Assembly (NCBI RefSeq): GCF_004217135.1
Contig: NZ_SHKK01000001.1
Location: 992,001 to 1,056,000 of the forward strand
DNA length: 64,000 nt
From: Micromonospora violae
GTDB lineage: Bacteria; Actinomycetota; Actinomycetes; Mycobacteriales; Micromonosporaceae
Direction of reading: 5' to 3'
Position 1 is the first letter of the stretch; the number at the start of each line of letters is the position of its first letter. Below are positions 52,201-60,727 of the stretch, piece by piece. The notes under the pieces are model-generated. The model saw only the letters and a program-made list of their open reading frames with translations, did no database searches and had not been told where the DNA came from. The position numbers and the translations under genes were made by a program.

Positions 52201-52927
52201 CGGGCTCACCCAGCAGCCCCGGCAGTACGCCGCCGACGACCGGGTCGCCGAGACGTGGCACGCTCCGGTGATCCGACCGGCGGTGCCGGCCGGCGGCGGT
52301 GTCCCGGTACCGACCCGTAGCGGGGACACCTTGAACCTGCGGGTGGCCGAGTTCGTCGACGCCGACGGGAACTTCAGGGAGGCCGGCGGCAGCGACGAGT
52401 CGGACACCGTCGCGATCCGGGTCAGCCGCGACGGGCAGCAGATCGCCGACCTCTCCGGCGGGTGGGCGGCGGTGCCCACCACCGCGAAGTCGGCCCGCTA
52501 CCGGCTGGACCTGACGACGCAGCGGTCCTCGGACGAGTGGCGCTACGGCACGCGGACCGACACCGCCTGGGAGTTCACCTCGGCCCGACCGGCGGGCGGC
52601 GCCACCACGCCGTTGTCGCTGTTGCAGGTGGACTACCGGGTGCCGGCCGACCTGTCCGGCACGGTCCGCGGCAACCGGTCGCACCAGCTGGGGCTGACCC
52701 TGCGGCAGCCGGCCGGGGTGCCCGCGCCGACCGGCACCAGCGTCCGGGTGCAGGTCTCCTTCGACGGGGGCGTCACCTGGCGCAACGCGCCGACGAAGGG
52801 GTCGGGCACCCGGTACACCGCGACAGTGCCGGCGGGGCGCGGAACGGTGTCGCTGCGGGTGCACGCCGCCGACCGGGCCGGGAACACCGTCGACCAGACC
52901 GTGCTCCAGGCGTACGGGTTGCGCTGA
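49205..52927 (+). CDS. Secreted S8 subtilisin-like serine protease
   Basis: 1240 aa. A signal peptide (MHWSPRWLAVGAVGALVVGV, cleavage after APASA) is followed by a propeptide, then the subtilase domain (about 225-480). Triad: Asp238 in VAVLDTGVDATHPD, His270 in HGHGTHVAAT, Ser445 in SGTSMATPHVAG, with the oxyanion Asn in AAGNAGAA. A long C-terminal region (about 500-1240) has beta-sandwich-like domains of unknown type, probably substrate binding. AGAGGAG upstream of the ATG. Probably degrades extracellular protein. Confidence 0.92.
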   Translation: MHWSPRWLAVGAVGALVVGVAAPASADPPARPTGPSGTPAPHTAPVRVTLITGDQVDLVQAAPGRVAATVRPGPGRNRITFQTVEADGGLRVLPSDVVPYLSAGVLDPDLFDVQELAADGYGDAAQGALPLIVRYQEPAAGRVRPLAGATDARPLESINGAALRVGKGDLAGLWTSLRGGPGQRVSAGSPARLGAGVARVWLDGKVRPTLEHSVPQIGAPTAWAAGRDGAGVTVAVLDTGVDATHPDLAGRIAEAQDFSGSGSARDGHGHGTHVAATIAGSGAASDGRRKGVAPGARLLVGKVLDDAGSGYSSSIIAGMEWAAHSGAKVVSMSLGGDPTDGTDPMSQAVNDLTAETGALFVVAAGNAGAARTVGAPGAAAAALTVGAVDRADNLAEFSSRGPRLGDNGLKPEITAPGVGIVAARAAGTAMGTPVDDAYTTASGTSMATPHVAGAAAILAQEHPDWAAAKLKDALVSTTKANPALTVFEQGAGRVDVARALGQRVYGSATADFGRLSTGGATVERSVTYTNGGTAPQTVRLALELRNLDTRAAETDGVAVGGAEVTVPAGGSVAVPLRADPAKLDRGVHGGWLVATGADGVAVRTAVALTLSGPLRTVTVKALDMKGQPGLASVLTLFGEQPESDWLGWVGGEVQLQVEEGPYLVQALIEHGAPLDEQITLVTDPELLVDRDLTVVLDPRKGTPVRIETPKPTEQRSTISFYEHRVFGNGRQVDHGVMTYSTIQQVNVTPTRPVRQGEFEFASRWQLVAPMVDATISGVSGPLDINLLGYSPAPADRRKLPLVWAGTGTPAELTRVRGAAALLTASPDASEEEQIAAAAAAGAAVVLIVRPADFSAWTVWQPLGERLPIPSMVVAYDDGQRLIAAARKGRATLDLTLTVDSPYLYDVWQVSKGRVPERITHTVTGKNTAEVTASYGDVGGTPWASEQRFGWRPWQETSWNDDQRLVRTGTTRQEFVSAGDNWWQHQVLHKVTWSWGRLLGGLTQQPRQYAADDRVAETWHAPVIRPAVPAGGGVPVPTRSGDTLNLRVAEFVDADGNFREAGGSDESDTVAIRVSRDGQQIADLSGGWAAVPTTAKSARYRLDLTTQRSSDEWRYGTRTDTAWEFTSARPAGGATTPLSLLQVDYRVPADLSGTVRGNRSHQLGLTLRQPAGVPAPTGTSVRVQVSFDGGVTWRNAPTKGSGTRYTATVPAGRGTVSLRVHAADRAGNTVDQTVLQAYGLR

Positions 52928-52933
52928 TCCGAG

Positions 52934-52972
52934 GGGTGGGGTGGGCCGGCCGGGCGTCGGCCCACCCCACCC
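52934..52972. terminator. Terminator hairpin between the protease and the regulator
   Basis: GGGTGGGGTGGGCCG (52934-52948) pairs perfectly over 15 bp with CGGCCCACCCCACCC (52958-52972). It lies between convergent genes and can end both. Confidence 0.8.
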
Positions 52973-52999
52973 TCGGGTGGGCCGGTGCGACGACGGGCG

Positions 53000-54019
53000 T
53001 CAGAGCCAGCCGCGGCGGGCGACCTGGAACGCCAACCCGGGCCGGGTGTCCACCCCGGCGACGGCCATCAGGTCGGCGATGCGCCGTTGCACGGTCCGCC
53101 GGCTCACCCCGAGCTGGGAGGCGATGGACTTGTCCGGTACGCCGGCCACGAACAGCGACAGCAACCGCGCCTCGTCGGCGTCGGGCCGGTAACCGTCGCC
53201 CGGTTGATCCTCGGGCTCGGGCCGGCGAGGTTCGGGTGTCGCGGCGGCGAGGGGGTCGTCGAGCCGCAGTCGGGTGGCCACCCGCCAGTGACTCTCGAAG
53301 AGGGCGAGCAGCGCGTCGAGCAGTTGACTGCGCCCGATCACGGCGGCGCTCGGTTCGCCGCCGTCGCGGTCCGGAACCAGCGGGCAGATGGCCGTGCGGG
53401 CGTCCACGATGGCCAGTCGGACCGGCAGCCGGTCCAGGACGCGGGCCTGCTCACCGGCGGCGACGCCCTTGGCCAGGTCGGCCAACGCGCCCGGCGCCAG
53501 CAGCAGGTCCCGTTCGTAGATGGCCCGGTAGCTCACCCCACGGGCCAGCGCGTCGAACTCCTCGACATTCTCCGGGCCGGCCATGGCCAGGGGGTTGGCC
53601 CGGCAGAACCAGAGCACCTCGGTACGCGCCGAATTCTGCAGGTCGCGCAGACGGTCCCGAAGAACCCGGGCGCCGGTGATCACCTCCACGAGGTGGTCGA
53701 CGTGGTGTCGGCGCAGCCCGGACCGGTACTCCTCGGCCAGTTGGGTGACGTGCCGGCGGGCCGTCTCCAGGTCCTCCTGGCGGCGCAGCAGCGTCCCGCC
53801 GAGGGCGACATCCGGGGCGGTCGGGCGCAGCGGGGCGTCCGGATCGTTGTCGGTGGGCTGTACGAGACCCTTGCCGCGCAGCGCCTCGATCTGGGCGACG
53901 ACCTGCTCACGGGGGCGGTTCAGGCGACGGACCAACTCGTCGATGCGGGCCGTGGTGAGCTGGAGCAGGCAGCGGTAGAGCTCCTCCTCAGCCGAGGTCA
54001 GGCCGATCACGTCCAACAC
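53000..54019 (-). CDS. TrmB/LuxR-type helix-turn-helix regulator
   Basis: 339 aa. N-terminal winged helix of the TrmB type (about 6-65: LTSAEEELYRCLLQLTTARIDEL..QIEALRGKGLVQ), a central ligand-like region, and a C-terminal LuxR-type helix-turn-helix (about 275-335: LLSLFVAGVPDKSIASQLGVSRRTVQRR). Such proteins are numerous in Micromonospora and often next to exported enzymes. It may regulate the neighbouring protease; this is inference. The GTG at 54019 starts it. Confidence 0.82.
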   Translation of the reverse strand: MLDVIGLTSAEEELYRCLLQLTTARIDELVRRLNRPREQVVAQIEALRGKGLVQPTDNDPDAPLRPTAPDVALGGTLLRRQEDLETARRHVTQLAEEYRSGLRRHHVDHLVEVITGARVLRDRLRDLQNSARTEVLWFCRANPLAMAGPENVEEFDALARGVSYRAIYERDLLLAPGALADLAKGVAAGEQARVLDRLPVRLAIVDARTAICPLVPDRDGGEPSAAVIGRSQLLDALLALFESHWRVATRLRLDDPLAAATPEPRRPEPEDQPGDGYRPDADEARLLSLFVAGVPDKSIASQLGVSRRTVQRRIADLMAVAGVDTRPGLAFQVARRGWL

Positions 54020-54102
54020 GGGGCAGAACTGTACGTCGGCCGGGTACGGGGCCTGCCCGGGCCCGTCGGCTGGTCAAGTGTCGGGGCTCGCGTCTACTGT
54101 CG

Positions 54103-55866
54103 GTGGCTGTGCTGGAAGAGCTGCGCATCACCGGACTGGGCGTCATCGAAGACACCACGCTGCCGTTGACCGGCGGCATGAACGTCATCACCGGCGAGAC
54201 CGGTGCGGGCAAGACGATGGTGGTCACCGGCCTCGGGCTGCTCTTCGGCGGCCGGGCCGACGCCGGGCGGGTCCGTGCCCAACCCGGCCGGGCGGTGGTG
54301 GAGGGGCGGCTGCGGCTGCACGGGCGGGCCGCCGACGCCGTGCAGGCGCGGATCACCGACGCTGGTGGTGAGCCTGACGAGGACGGCTCGGTGCTGCTGA
54401 GCCGCACGGTGACGGTGGAGGGGCGCTCGCGCGCCCACGTCGGCGGCCGGAGCATGCCGGTGTCGATGCTCAGTGAGGTCGGCGAGCAGTCGGTCGCCGT
54501 GCACGGCCAGTCCGACCAGCTGCGGCTGCTGCGCCCGGCCGAGCAGCGGGCCGCCCTGGACCGGTTCGCCGGCCCGGCCCACGAGAAGCTGCTCGACGCG
54601 CTGCGTGAGGCGTACACGGGGTGGCGGCGGGTGGTCGACGATCTGGCCGACCGGCGGCGCAACGCCCGCGAGCGCAACCAGGAGGCCGATCTGCTGCGGC
54701 TGGGCCTCGACGAGATCACCCGGGTCGATCCGCAGCCCGGTGAGGATGACGAGCTGAAGACCGAGGCGCAGCGGCTGGAGCACGCCGAGGGCCTGCGGAC
54801 GGCCGCGCAGATCGCCCAGCAGTGTGTGGCCGGCGGCGCGGAGGCCACCGACGAGACCCCGGACGCGGCGGCGCTGCTCGGCACCGCCCGGCGGACTCTG
54901 GAGGCGCAGTCCGGCACCGATCCGGCGCTCGGTGAGTTGGCGGCCCGTCTGGAGGAGGCGGCCACGTTGGTCACCGACGTGTCCGCGGAGCTGTCGGCGT
55001 ACCTGGCGACGCTGGACGCGGACCCGGCCCGGTTGCAGCACCTCTACGAGCGGCGGGCGGCGCTGCGCGCGCTGACCCGCAAGTACGCCGACGACGTCGA
55101 CGGGGTGATCGCCTGGGCTGATCGGGCGCGTACCCGACTGTCCGACCTGGACACGTCCGACGACCTGCTCGACGAGTTGGAGCGGGAGGGTCAGCGGCTC
55201 GCCGTCGAGGTGGCCGACCTCGCCGGGCGGGTGTCCACCTCCCGGCAGGAGGCGGCGGTCCGCTTCGCCGACCAGGTCACGGTCGAGCTGGCCGGGCTGG
55301 CCATGCCGCACGCGCGGATCGAGGTGGCGGTGCTGCCCCGTCCGGTCGGGCGTGCGGAGCCGACACTGGCGGTCAACGGCGTCGAGGTGGGTGTCACCCC
55401 GGACGGCGGTGACGAGGTGGAGCTGCGGTTGCTGGCCCACCCGGGTGCGCCGTCGCTGCCGTTGCAGCGCGGTGCCTCCGGCGGTGAGCTGTCCCGGGTG
55501 ATGCTCGCCATCGAGGTGGTGTTCGCCGGCTCGGGCGGGCCGCCCACGTTGGTCTTCGACGAGGTCGACGCGGGGGTCGGCGGTCAGGCGGCGGTGGAGA
55601 TCGGCCGCCGGTTGGCCCGGTTGGCCCGCAGCCACCAGGTGTTGGTCGTCACGCACCTGCCGCAGGTGGCCGCGTTCGCTGACCGGCACCTGGTAGTGGC
55701 GAAGGACACCGGCGGCGCGGTGACGACCAGTGGGGTGCGGGTGGTGGAGGACACCGAGCGGGCCCGGGAACTGGCGCGCATGCTGGCGGGTTTGCCCGAT
55801 TCAGATCTGGGTATCGCCCATGCCGAGGAGCTTCTGGCCGTGGCCGCCAAGGAAAGGCGGTTGTGA
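54103..55866 (+). CDS. recN: DNA repair protein RecN
   Basis: SMC-like ATPase for double-strand-break repair. 587 aa. Walker A GETGAGKTMVVTG at about residue 33, coiled-coil arms in the middle (LADRRRNARERNQEADLLRL etc.), the ABC signature ASGGELSRVMLAIE, and Walker B TLVFDEVDAGVGG. TACTGT (54095-54100) is close upstream, so transcription may start at or beside the GTG at 54103 or 54109. Confidence 0.95.
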   Translation: MAVLEELRITGLGVIEDTTLPLTGGMNVITGETGAGKTMVVTGLGLLFGGRADAGRVRAQPGRAVVEGRLRLHGRAADAVQARITDAGGEPDEDGSVLLSRTVTVEGRSRAHVGGRSMPVSMLSEVGEQSVAVHGQSDQLRLLRPAEQRAALDRFAGPAHEKLLDALREAYTGWRRVVDDLADRRRNARERNQEADLLRLGLDEITRVDPQPGEDDELKTEAQRLEHAEGLRTAAQIAQQCVAGGAEATDETPDAAALLGTARRTLEAQSGTDPALGELAARLEEAATLVTDVSAELSAYLATLDADPARLQHLYERRAALRALTRKYADDVDGVIAWADRARTRLSDLDTSDDLLDELEREGQRLAVEVADLAGRVSTSRQEAAVRFADQVTVELAGLAMPHARIEVAVLPRPVGRAEPTLAVNGVEVGVTPDGGDEVELRLLAHPGAPSLPLQRGASGGELSRVMLAIEVVFAGSGGPPTLVFDEVDAGVGGQAAVEIGRRLARLARSHQVLVVTHLPQVAAFADRHLVVAKDTGGAVTTSGVRVVEDTERARELARMLAGLPDSDLGIAHAEELLAVAAKERRL

Positions 55867-55888
55867 CGCCGCGTATTGTGAGCGCAAG

Positions 55889-55910
55889 CACACCGGCTTG
55901 TGCCGGTGTG
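55889..55910 (+). terminator. Hairpin between recN and steA
   Basis: CACACCGGC (55889-55897) and GCCGGTGTG (55902-55910), nine pairs and a four-base loop, in the recN-steA gap. It could end recN transcription or be a leader element of steA. Confidence 0.55.
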
Positions 55911-55985
55911 TGCTTCCCTGGGTAGGCGGCCCTGCTCAGGCATGTCGCGACAGAAAAGCCTGCCTCACATGCCAGGATGGTCACG

Positions 55986-57164
55986 ATGCGTCTACCCACG
56001 TTGCGCCGGAACCGGAACTCCGAACCGGGCAGAGTCCTCGGCACCGCGCGCCTTGATCGCCGGACGAAACGCCTGGTCGGTCGGCTGCGCCCCGGTGACA
56101 TCGCGGTCATCGACCACGTCGACTTGGACCGGGTGGCGGCCGACTCGCTCGTCGCCGTCGGGGTCGCGGCGGTGCTCAACGCCAAGCCGTCGGTCTCCGG
56201 CCGTTACCCGAACCTCGGCCCGGAGGTGTTGATCGCCGCCGGCATTCCGCTCCTCGACGACCTGGGTGAGGGTGTCTTCGAGCGGATCCGCGAGGGCGAC
56301 CAGGTGCGCATCGAGGGCAACACGGTCTTCGCCGGTGACGAGCCGGTGGCGCACGGCAGCCTTCAGGACGCCGAGTCGGTCGCCAAGGCGATGGCCGACG
56401 CCCGGGAGGGGCTGTCGGTGCAGTTGGAGGCGTTCGCCGCCAACACGATGGACTACCTGCGCCAGGAACGGGACCTGCTGCTCGACGGTGTCGGGGTGCC
56501 GGAGATCGAGACCCAGATCCAGGGTCGGCACTGCCTGATCGTGGTGCGCGGTTACGACTACAAGGCCGACCTGGACGTGCTGCGCCCGTACATCCGGGAG
56601 TTCAAGCCGGTGCTCATCGGCGTCGACGGCGGCGCGGACGCCCTGGTCGAGGCCGGTTACACCCCCGACATGATCATCGGGGACATGGATTCGGTCACCG
56701 ACGACGTGCTGCGCTGCGGCGCCGAGGTGATCGTGCACGCGTACCCGGACGGTCGTGCGCCCGGCCTGCCCCGGGTCAACGGCCTCGGTGTGCCGGCGAT
56801 CACCTTCCCGGCGGCGGCGACCAGCGAGGACCTGGCCATGCTGCTCGCCGACGAGAAGGGAGCCTCGCTGCTGGTCGCGGTCGGCACCCACGCCACTCTC
56901 GTCGAGTTCCTGGACAAGGGCCGCGGCGGGATGGCCTCGACGTTCCTGACCCGGCTGAAGGTCGGCGGCAAGCTGGTCGACGCCAAGGGGGTGAGTCGGC
57001 TCTACCGGCAGAGCATCTCCGGCTCCTCGTTGCTGTTGCTGGTGCTGTCGGCGATCGCGGCGATGGCGTCCGCGGTGGCCGTGTCGACAGTCGGGAAGGC
57101 GTACCTGGGTGTCGTCGCCGAGTGGTGGGACAATTTCGTGTTCCAGCTGTACCGGCTCTTCTAG
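55986..57164 (+). CDS. steA: SteA-like cytokinesis-related membrane protein (Rv1697 type)
   Basis: 392 aa from ATG 55986; ATG 55977 would add three residues. Conserved blocks: LGTARLDRRTKRLVGRLRPG, IAVIDHVDLDRVAADSL, SGRYPNLGPEVLIAAGIPLLDD, and a thiamin-pyrophosphokinase-like domain with GVDGGADALVEAGYTPDMII and GDMDSVTDD. One C-terminal membrane helix (SSLLLLVLSAIAAMASAVAV). In Corynebacterium, SteA acts with SteB in septal cell-wall synthesis. Confidence 0.88.
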   Translation: MRLPTLRRNRNSEPGRVLGTARLDRRTKRLVGRLRPGDIAVIDHVDLDRVAADSLVAVGVAAVLNAKPSVSGRYPNLGPEVLIAAGIPLLDDLGEGVFERIREGDQVRIEGNTVFAGDEPVAHGSLQDAESVAKAMADAREGLSVQLEAFAANTMDYLRQERDLLLDGVGVPEIETQIQGRHCLIVVRGYDYKADLDVLRPYIREFKPVLIGVDGGADALVEAGYTPDMIIGDMDSVTDDVLRCGAEVIVHAYPDGRAPGLPRVNGLGVPAITFPAAATSEDLAMLLADEKGASLLVAVGTHATLVEFLDKGRGGMASTFLTRLKVGGKLVDAKGVSRLYRQSISGSSLLLLVLSAIAAMASAVAVSTVGKAYLGVVAEWWDNFVFQLYRLF

Positions 57165-57191
57165 TTCCCGACCGATCAAGAGGCTGCAAGC

Positions 57192-58133
57192 GTGATCAAC
57201 TTCCGCTACCACGTGGTGTCCCTCACCGCGGTCTTCCTGGCTCTGGCGATCGGTCTGGTGGTCGGCACAGCCGCCCTCAACGGCCCGGTCGCCGACTCGC
57301 TCGAGGGGCAGGTCACCGGGCTGCGCAAGGACAACCAGCACTGGCGCCAGACGGTCAGCAACATGGAGAAGCAGCTGGCGCTGGAGGAGGAGTTCGCCGA
57401 GGAGATCTCCCAGGTCGTCCTGCCCGGCACCCTCACCGGGCGTCGGGTCGTGGTGCTCAGCCTGCCCAACGGGCGCGACCACACCGAGGGCGTGCTCAAG
57501 AAGCTTCAGCAGGCTGGGGCGACCATCACCGGCCAGGTGGACCTGCAGGACAAGTTCATCAACCCGGACAACAACTCCAACCTGCTGGAGTTGGCCGTCA
57601 CCGCGGCCCGTCCGACCGCGCAGACCACCGGACTGCCCGGCAACGGGCACGGCGTGGAGACCTCCAGCGCGTTGCTGGCCAGCGTCCTGCTGGACCGGGC
57701 CCAGGGCGTCGCACCGGTCAGTGACGCCGACCGGCGGGCCGTGCTCGCCGCCTACAACAACGCCGGCTACCTGACCACCGACAGCAACAAGGTCACCGCC
57801 TCGGCGGAGGCCGTCGTCGTGGTCAGCGGCCAGCCGTACGTCGACAAGGACTCCGACAAGCGCGACGAGTCGGTCGTCAAGATCGCCGAACAGTTCGACC
57901 GCACCGGGTCGATCGTGGTGGCCGGCAACGGGTCGGTCGGCGGCAACCTGGTCGGCGTGGTGCGCGGCGACCCGGTGCTCGCCCAGACCATCTCCACGGT
58001 CGACAACGCCAACACCGTGCAGGGCCAACTGGTCACCACCCTCGCCCTGGTGGAGCAACTCACCGAGAAGAAGGCCGGGCAGTACGGCGTCGGCGACAAC
58101 GCCCCGTCGCTGCTGCCTAGACTGCCCCAGTGA
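57192..58133 (+). CDS. steB: SteB/Rv1698-like (MctB-family) protein
   Basis: 313 aa. Starts INFRYHVVSLTAVFLALAIGLVVGTAAL, one membrane helix, followed by a coiled-coil segment (KDNQHWRQTVSNMEKQLALEEE) and a periplasmic-like domain. The gene always follows steA. Mycobacterial Rv1698 has been called a copper-export channel (MctB); the corynebacterial protein (SteB) is a SteA partner. I prefer the division role from gene order. GTG start, 27 bases after steA. Confidence 0.82.
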   Translation: MINFRYHVVSLTAVFLALAIGLVVGTAALNGPVADSLEGQVTGLRKDNQHWRQTVSNMEKQLALEEEFAEEISQVVLPGTLTGRRVVVLSLPNGRDHTEGVLKKLQQAGATITGQVDLQDKFINPDNNSNLLELAVTAARPTAQTTGLPGNGHGVETSSALLASVLLDRAQGVAPVSDADRRAVLAAYNNAGYLTTDSNKVTASAEAVVVVSGQPYVDKDSDKRDESVVKIAEQFDRTGSIVVAGNGSVGGNLVGVVRGDPVLAQTISTVDNANTVQGQLVTTLALVEQLTEKKAGQYGVGDNAPSLLPRLPQ

Positions 58134-58180
58134 GCGAACGACGTACCCCCGTGTCCGAAACCGACGAGGTGCTGGCGTGA
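58130..58180 (+). CDS. Micro-ORF bridging steB and the next gene (16 aa, unproven)
   Basis: GTG 58130 overlaps the steB stop (GTGA), and its TGA overlaps the GTG at 58177 (GTGA). 16 residues (VSERRTPVSETDEVLA). The same geometry as the argR-argH and tlyA-nadK bridges. Confidence 0.3.
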   Translation: MSERRTPVSETDEVLA

Positions 58181-59043
58181 GCGCGCTGGGCCGGCTGTTG
58201 ATCGCCGGCGCGGGTGCCGCCGCGGCCCGGTACGTGTTGCGTGAGGCGCGTACCTCGCCGGCCGGGCCCGCGTTGCAGCGCACCAACTTCCGCGGCCGTC
58301 CGGTGAGCCTGGCCGCCGGGCCGGCGCTCGCCGCCGGTGCGGCCGCCGCCGGCGCGTTCGGTGCCACCGGCGGCGCCGCCGGCGGGGCCGCCCTGGTCGC
58401 CGGTCTCGGCGCGGGCGGCGTCGGGCTGTACGACGACGTGGTCGGCGCGCGACCGGCGCAGAAGGCGGCCAAGGGCTTCGCCGGGCACCTCGCCGCCCTG
58501 CGGGAGGGGCGGATCACCGCCGGCCTGGTCAAGGTCGTCGGGGTGGGTGCCGCCGGGTTGGGCGCCGCCGCGCTGCTCGCCGCCGATCCCCGGGTCGCCG
58601 CGCACCCGCGCCGGCAGCGTCACCGGGCGTTCGGTCGGGGCGTCGACGTGCTGCTCGGCGCCGGAGTGATCGCCGGAACGGCCAACCTGCTGAACCTGCT
58701 CGACCTGCGGCCGGGCCGGGCGATCAAGTCCGGGCTGCTGCTCGCCGCGCCGCTGACCGGCGGCCCGCAGGGCGGGATCGCCGCTGGTGCGGCCGGGGCC
58801 GCCGCCGGCCTGCTCCGCGACGACCTGGCCGAGGATGTGATGCTCGGCGACAGTGGCGCGAACGCGCTCGGGGCGGTGCTCGGCGTCGCCCTCGCCGCCC
58901 GCACCGGCCCGCTCGGCCGGGCCGGCCTGCTCGCCGTTCTCGCCGGGCTCACCGCCGCCAGCGAGAAGGTCAGCTTCACGGCGGTGATCCAGCGGACCCC
59001 GGGGCTGCGCGAGCTCGACGCACTGGGCCGGCGCGCCGACTGA
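58177..59043 (+). CDS. MraY/WecA-like glycosyltransferase-4-fold membrane protein
   Basis: 288 aa, mostly hydrophobic Ala/Gly/Leu-rich helices. Matches to the phospho-sugar transferase family are YDDVVGAR (DD motif), NLLNLLDLRPGRA and MLGDSGANALGAVLG, the region binding the nucleotide and Mg2+. Shorter than MraY (about 360 aa), so it may be a partial relative, and activity is not certain. It lies between steB and murJ in an envelope block. GTG start. Confidence 0.72.
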   Translation: MSALGRLLIAGAGAAAARYVLREARTSPAGPALQRTNFRGRPVSLAAGPALAAGAAAAGAFGATGGAAGGAALVAGLGAGGVGLYDDVVGARPAQKAAKGFAGHLAALREGRITAGLVKVVGVGAAGLGAAALLAADPRVAAHPRRQRHRAFGRGVDVLLGAGVIAGTANLLNLLDLRPGRAIKSGLLLAAPLTGGPQGGIAAGAAGAAAGLLRDDLAEDVMLGDSGANALGAVLGVALAARTGPLGRAGLLAVLAGLTAASEKVSFTAVIQRTPGLRELDALGRRAD

Positions 59044-59044
59044 C

Positions 59045-60727
59045 GTGAACAGACCGGCACCCCTCGCCGGCGCCGGCCGGCTGGCCGGGGCAGCCGCGCT
59101 CATCGCCGTCCTCACCGTGGCCAGCCGACTCGCCGGCTTCGGCCGTACCGCCGTGTTCACCTGGGTGGTCGAGCAGAGCGACCTCGGCGGTATGTACGTC
59201 ATCGCCAACACGGTGCCGAACATCGTCTTCGAGATCGTCGCGGGTGGCGCGTTGGCCAGCCTGGTCGTGCCGCTGCTGGCGGGGGCGGTCGCGGCGGAGG
59301 ACCGGCGGGCGGTGGCAGCGACCACCGGCGCCCTGCTCACCTGGACGGTGAGCCTGCTGGTTCCCCTCGCCGTGCTCGTCGTCCTGTTCGCCGACCCGAT
59401 CATCTCGCTGATCAGCGAGGGACGATCGGCGGCGGAACTCGCCGCCGGCGCCCGGATGCTGCGCGTGTTCGCCCCGCAGCTGCCGCTCTACGGGATCGGC
59501 ATCGTGCTCACCGGCGTCCTGCAGGCACATCGACGCTTCGCCTGGCCGGTCATCGCCCCGCTGCTGTCCAGCCTCACGGTGGTCGTCGTCTACGTGGCCT
59601 TCGGCGCTGCTCAGGGGCGGGGCGTTTCGGTGGCCCAGGTGGGCCGCAGCGGCGAACTGCTCCTGTCCGGCGGCACCACCCTGGGCGTGGTCGTGCTGTC
59701 GCTCTCGCTGCTGATCCCGCTGCGCCGGTTGCGGCTACAGCCCCGGTTCGGGTACGCCTTCACCGCTGACGCCCGGGCGCGGATCGGCGGGCTCGCGACG
59801 GCCGGCGCGGTGACGGTGGCCGCGCAGCAGGTGGCGCTCCTGGTGGTCCTGAACCGGGTCTCGGGCGGCCCCACCGGCTCCCCGCAGGTGTTCAACCTGG
59901 CCCAGGCGATCTACCTGCTGCCGTGGGCGGTCCTCGCCGTGCCGCTGGCGGTGGCGTCCTATCCCACCCTGGCCACGGCCAGCGCCGCCGGTGACGAGGA
60001 CGGTTACCGACGGACCCTCTCCAGTGCGGTGCGGGGCGTGCTGCTCTTCAGCTTCCTGGGCGCCGCGGCGTTGATCGGTACCGCACGGCCGGTCGCTGCT
60101 CTCTTCTACCCGGACAATCCAGCGTCCACCGCGGCAGCCATCAGCGGGTTCGCGCCGGGTCTGCTCGGCTACGGCTTGTTCGCGATCCTGTCCCGCGCGC
60201 TGTACGCGCGCGGCGACACCCGGTCGGCGACCGTGGCGATCACGTTCGGCTGGCTAGTCGTTCCGGCTGTGGCGCTGCCGTTGACGGGACTGCTCCCCAC
60301 CGCCGACCGGGTGCTCGCGGTGACGTCCGCCAACTCGGTGGGGATGCTGGTGCTCGGCGGGCTGCTGCTCCTGGCGGTGCTGCGCAGCGCCGGCCGTCCC
60401 GCCCTCGCGGGCGCGGCCCGGGCCGGGGCGGCCGGTGGCCTCGCCGCTGTGCTCGCCGGGCTCGCCGGGTGGGGCCTCACCCGGTGGCTCGACGCGCCGG
60501 GCGGCACCACCCCGACGATGGCGGCGGCGTTAGGTCAGGGCATGCTGTCCGGGGTTCTGGTTGGGGTCGTGTTCCTCGCCGTGGTCTGGTTCGTCGACCG
60601 GCGGGACGTACAGCCACTGCTCGCCGGGGCGCTGCGGCGTCTGGGCCGGCGGGGGCCGTCCGGCGGTGCGTCGCCGGAGGCGGGCTCCCCGCAGCGGGGC
60701 GACGGGAAGGAGACGGTGGGCCAGTGA
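59045..60727 (+). CDS. murJ: MurJ/MviN-family lipid II flippase
   Basis: 560 aa with about fourteen membrane helices. N-terminal ASRLAGFGRTAVFTWVVEQ, then VIANTVPNIVFEIVAGGALASLVVPLL, IYLLPWAVLAVPLAVASYPTLA and LFAILSRALYARGDTRSA are the MviN pattern. Flips lipid II for peptidoglycan synthesis. The cytoplasmic C-terminus (about 35 residues) is Gly/Pro/Arg-rich. Several GT/MurJ paralogues exist in actinobacteria; the partner glycosyltransferase overlaps at its stop. Confidence 0.9.
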   Translation: MNRPAPLAGAGRLAGAAALIAVLTVASRLAGFGRTAVFTWVVEQSDLGGMYVIANTVPNIVFEIVAGGALASLVVPLLAGAVAAEDRRAVAATTGALLTWTVSLLVPLAVLVVLFADPIISLISEGRSAAELAAGARMLRVFAPQLPLYGIGIVLTGVLQAHRRFAWPVIAPLLSSLTVVVVYVAFGAAQGRGVSVAQVGRSGELLLSGGTTLGVVVLSLSLLIPLRRLRLQPRFGYAFTADARARIGGLATAGAVTVAAQQVALLVVLNRVSGGPTGSPQVFNLAQAIYLLPWAVLAVPLAVASYPTLATASAAGDEDGYRRTLSSAVRGVLLFSFLGAAALIGTARPVAALFYPDNPASTAAAISGFAPGLLGYGLFAILSRALYARGDTRSATVAITFGWLVVPAVALPLTGLLPTADRVLAVTSANSVGMLVLGGLLLLAVLRSAGRPALAGAARAGAAGGLAAVLAGLAGWGLTRWLDAPGGTTPTMAAALGQGMLSGVLVGVVFLAVVWFVDRRDVQPLLAGALRRLGRRGPSGGASPEAGSPQRGDGKETVGQ

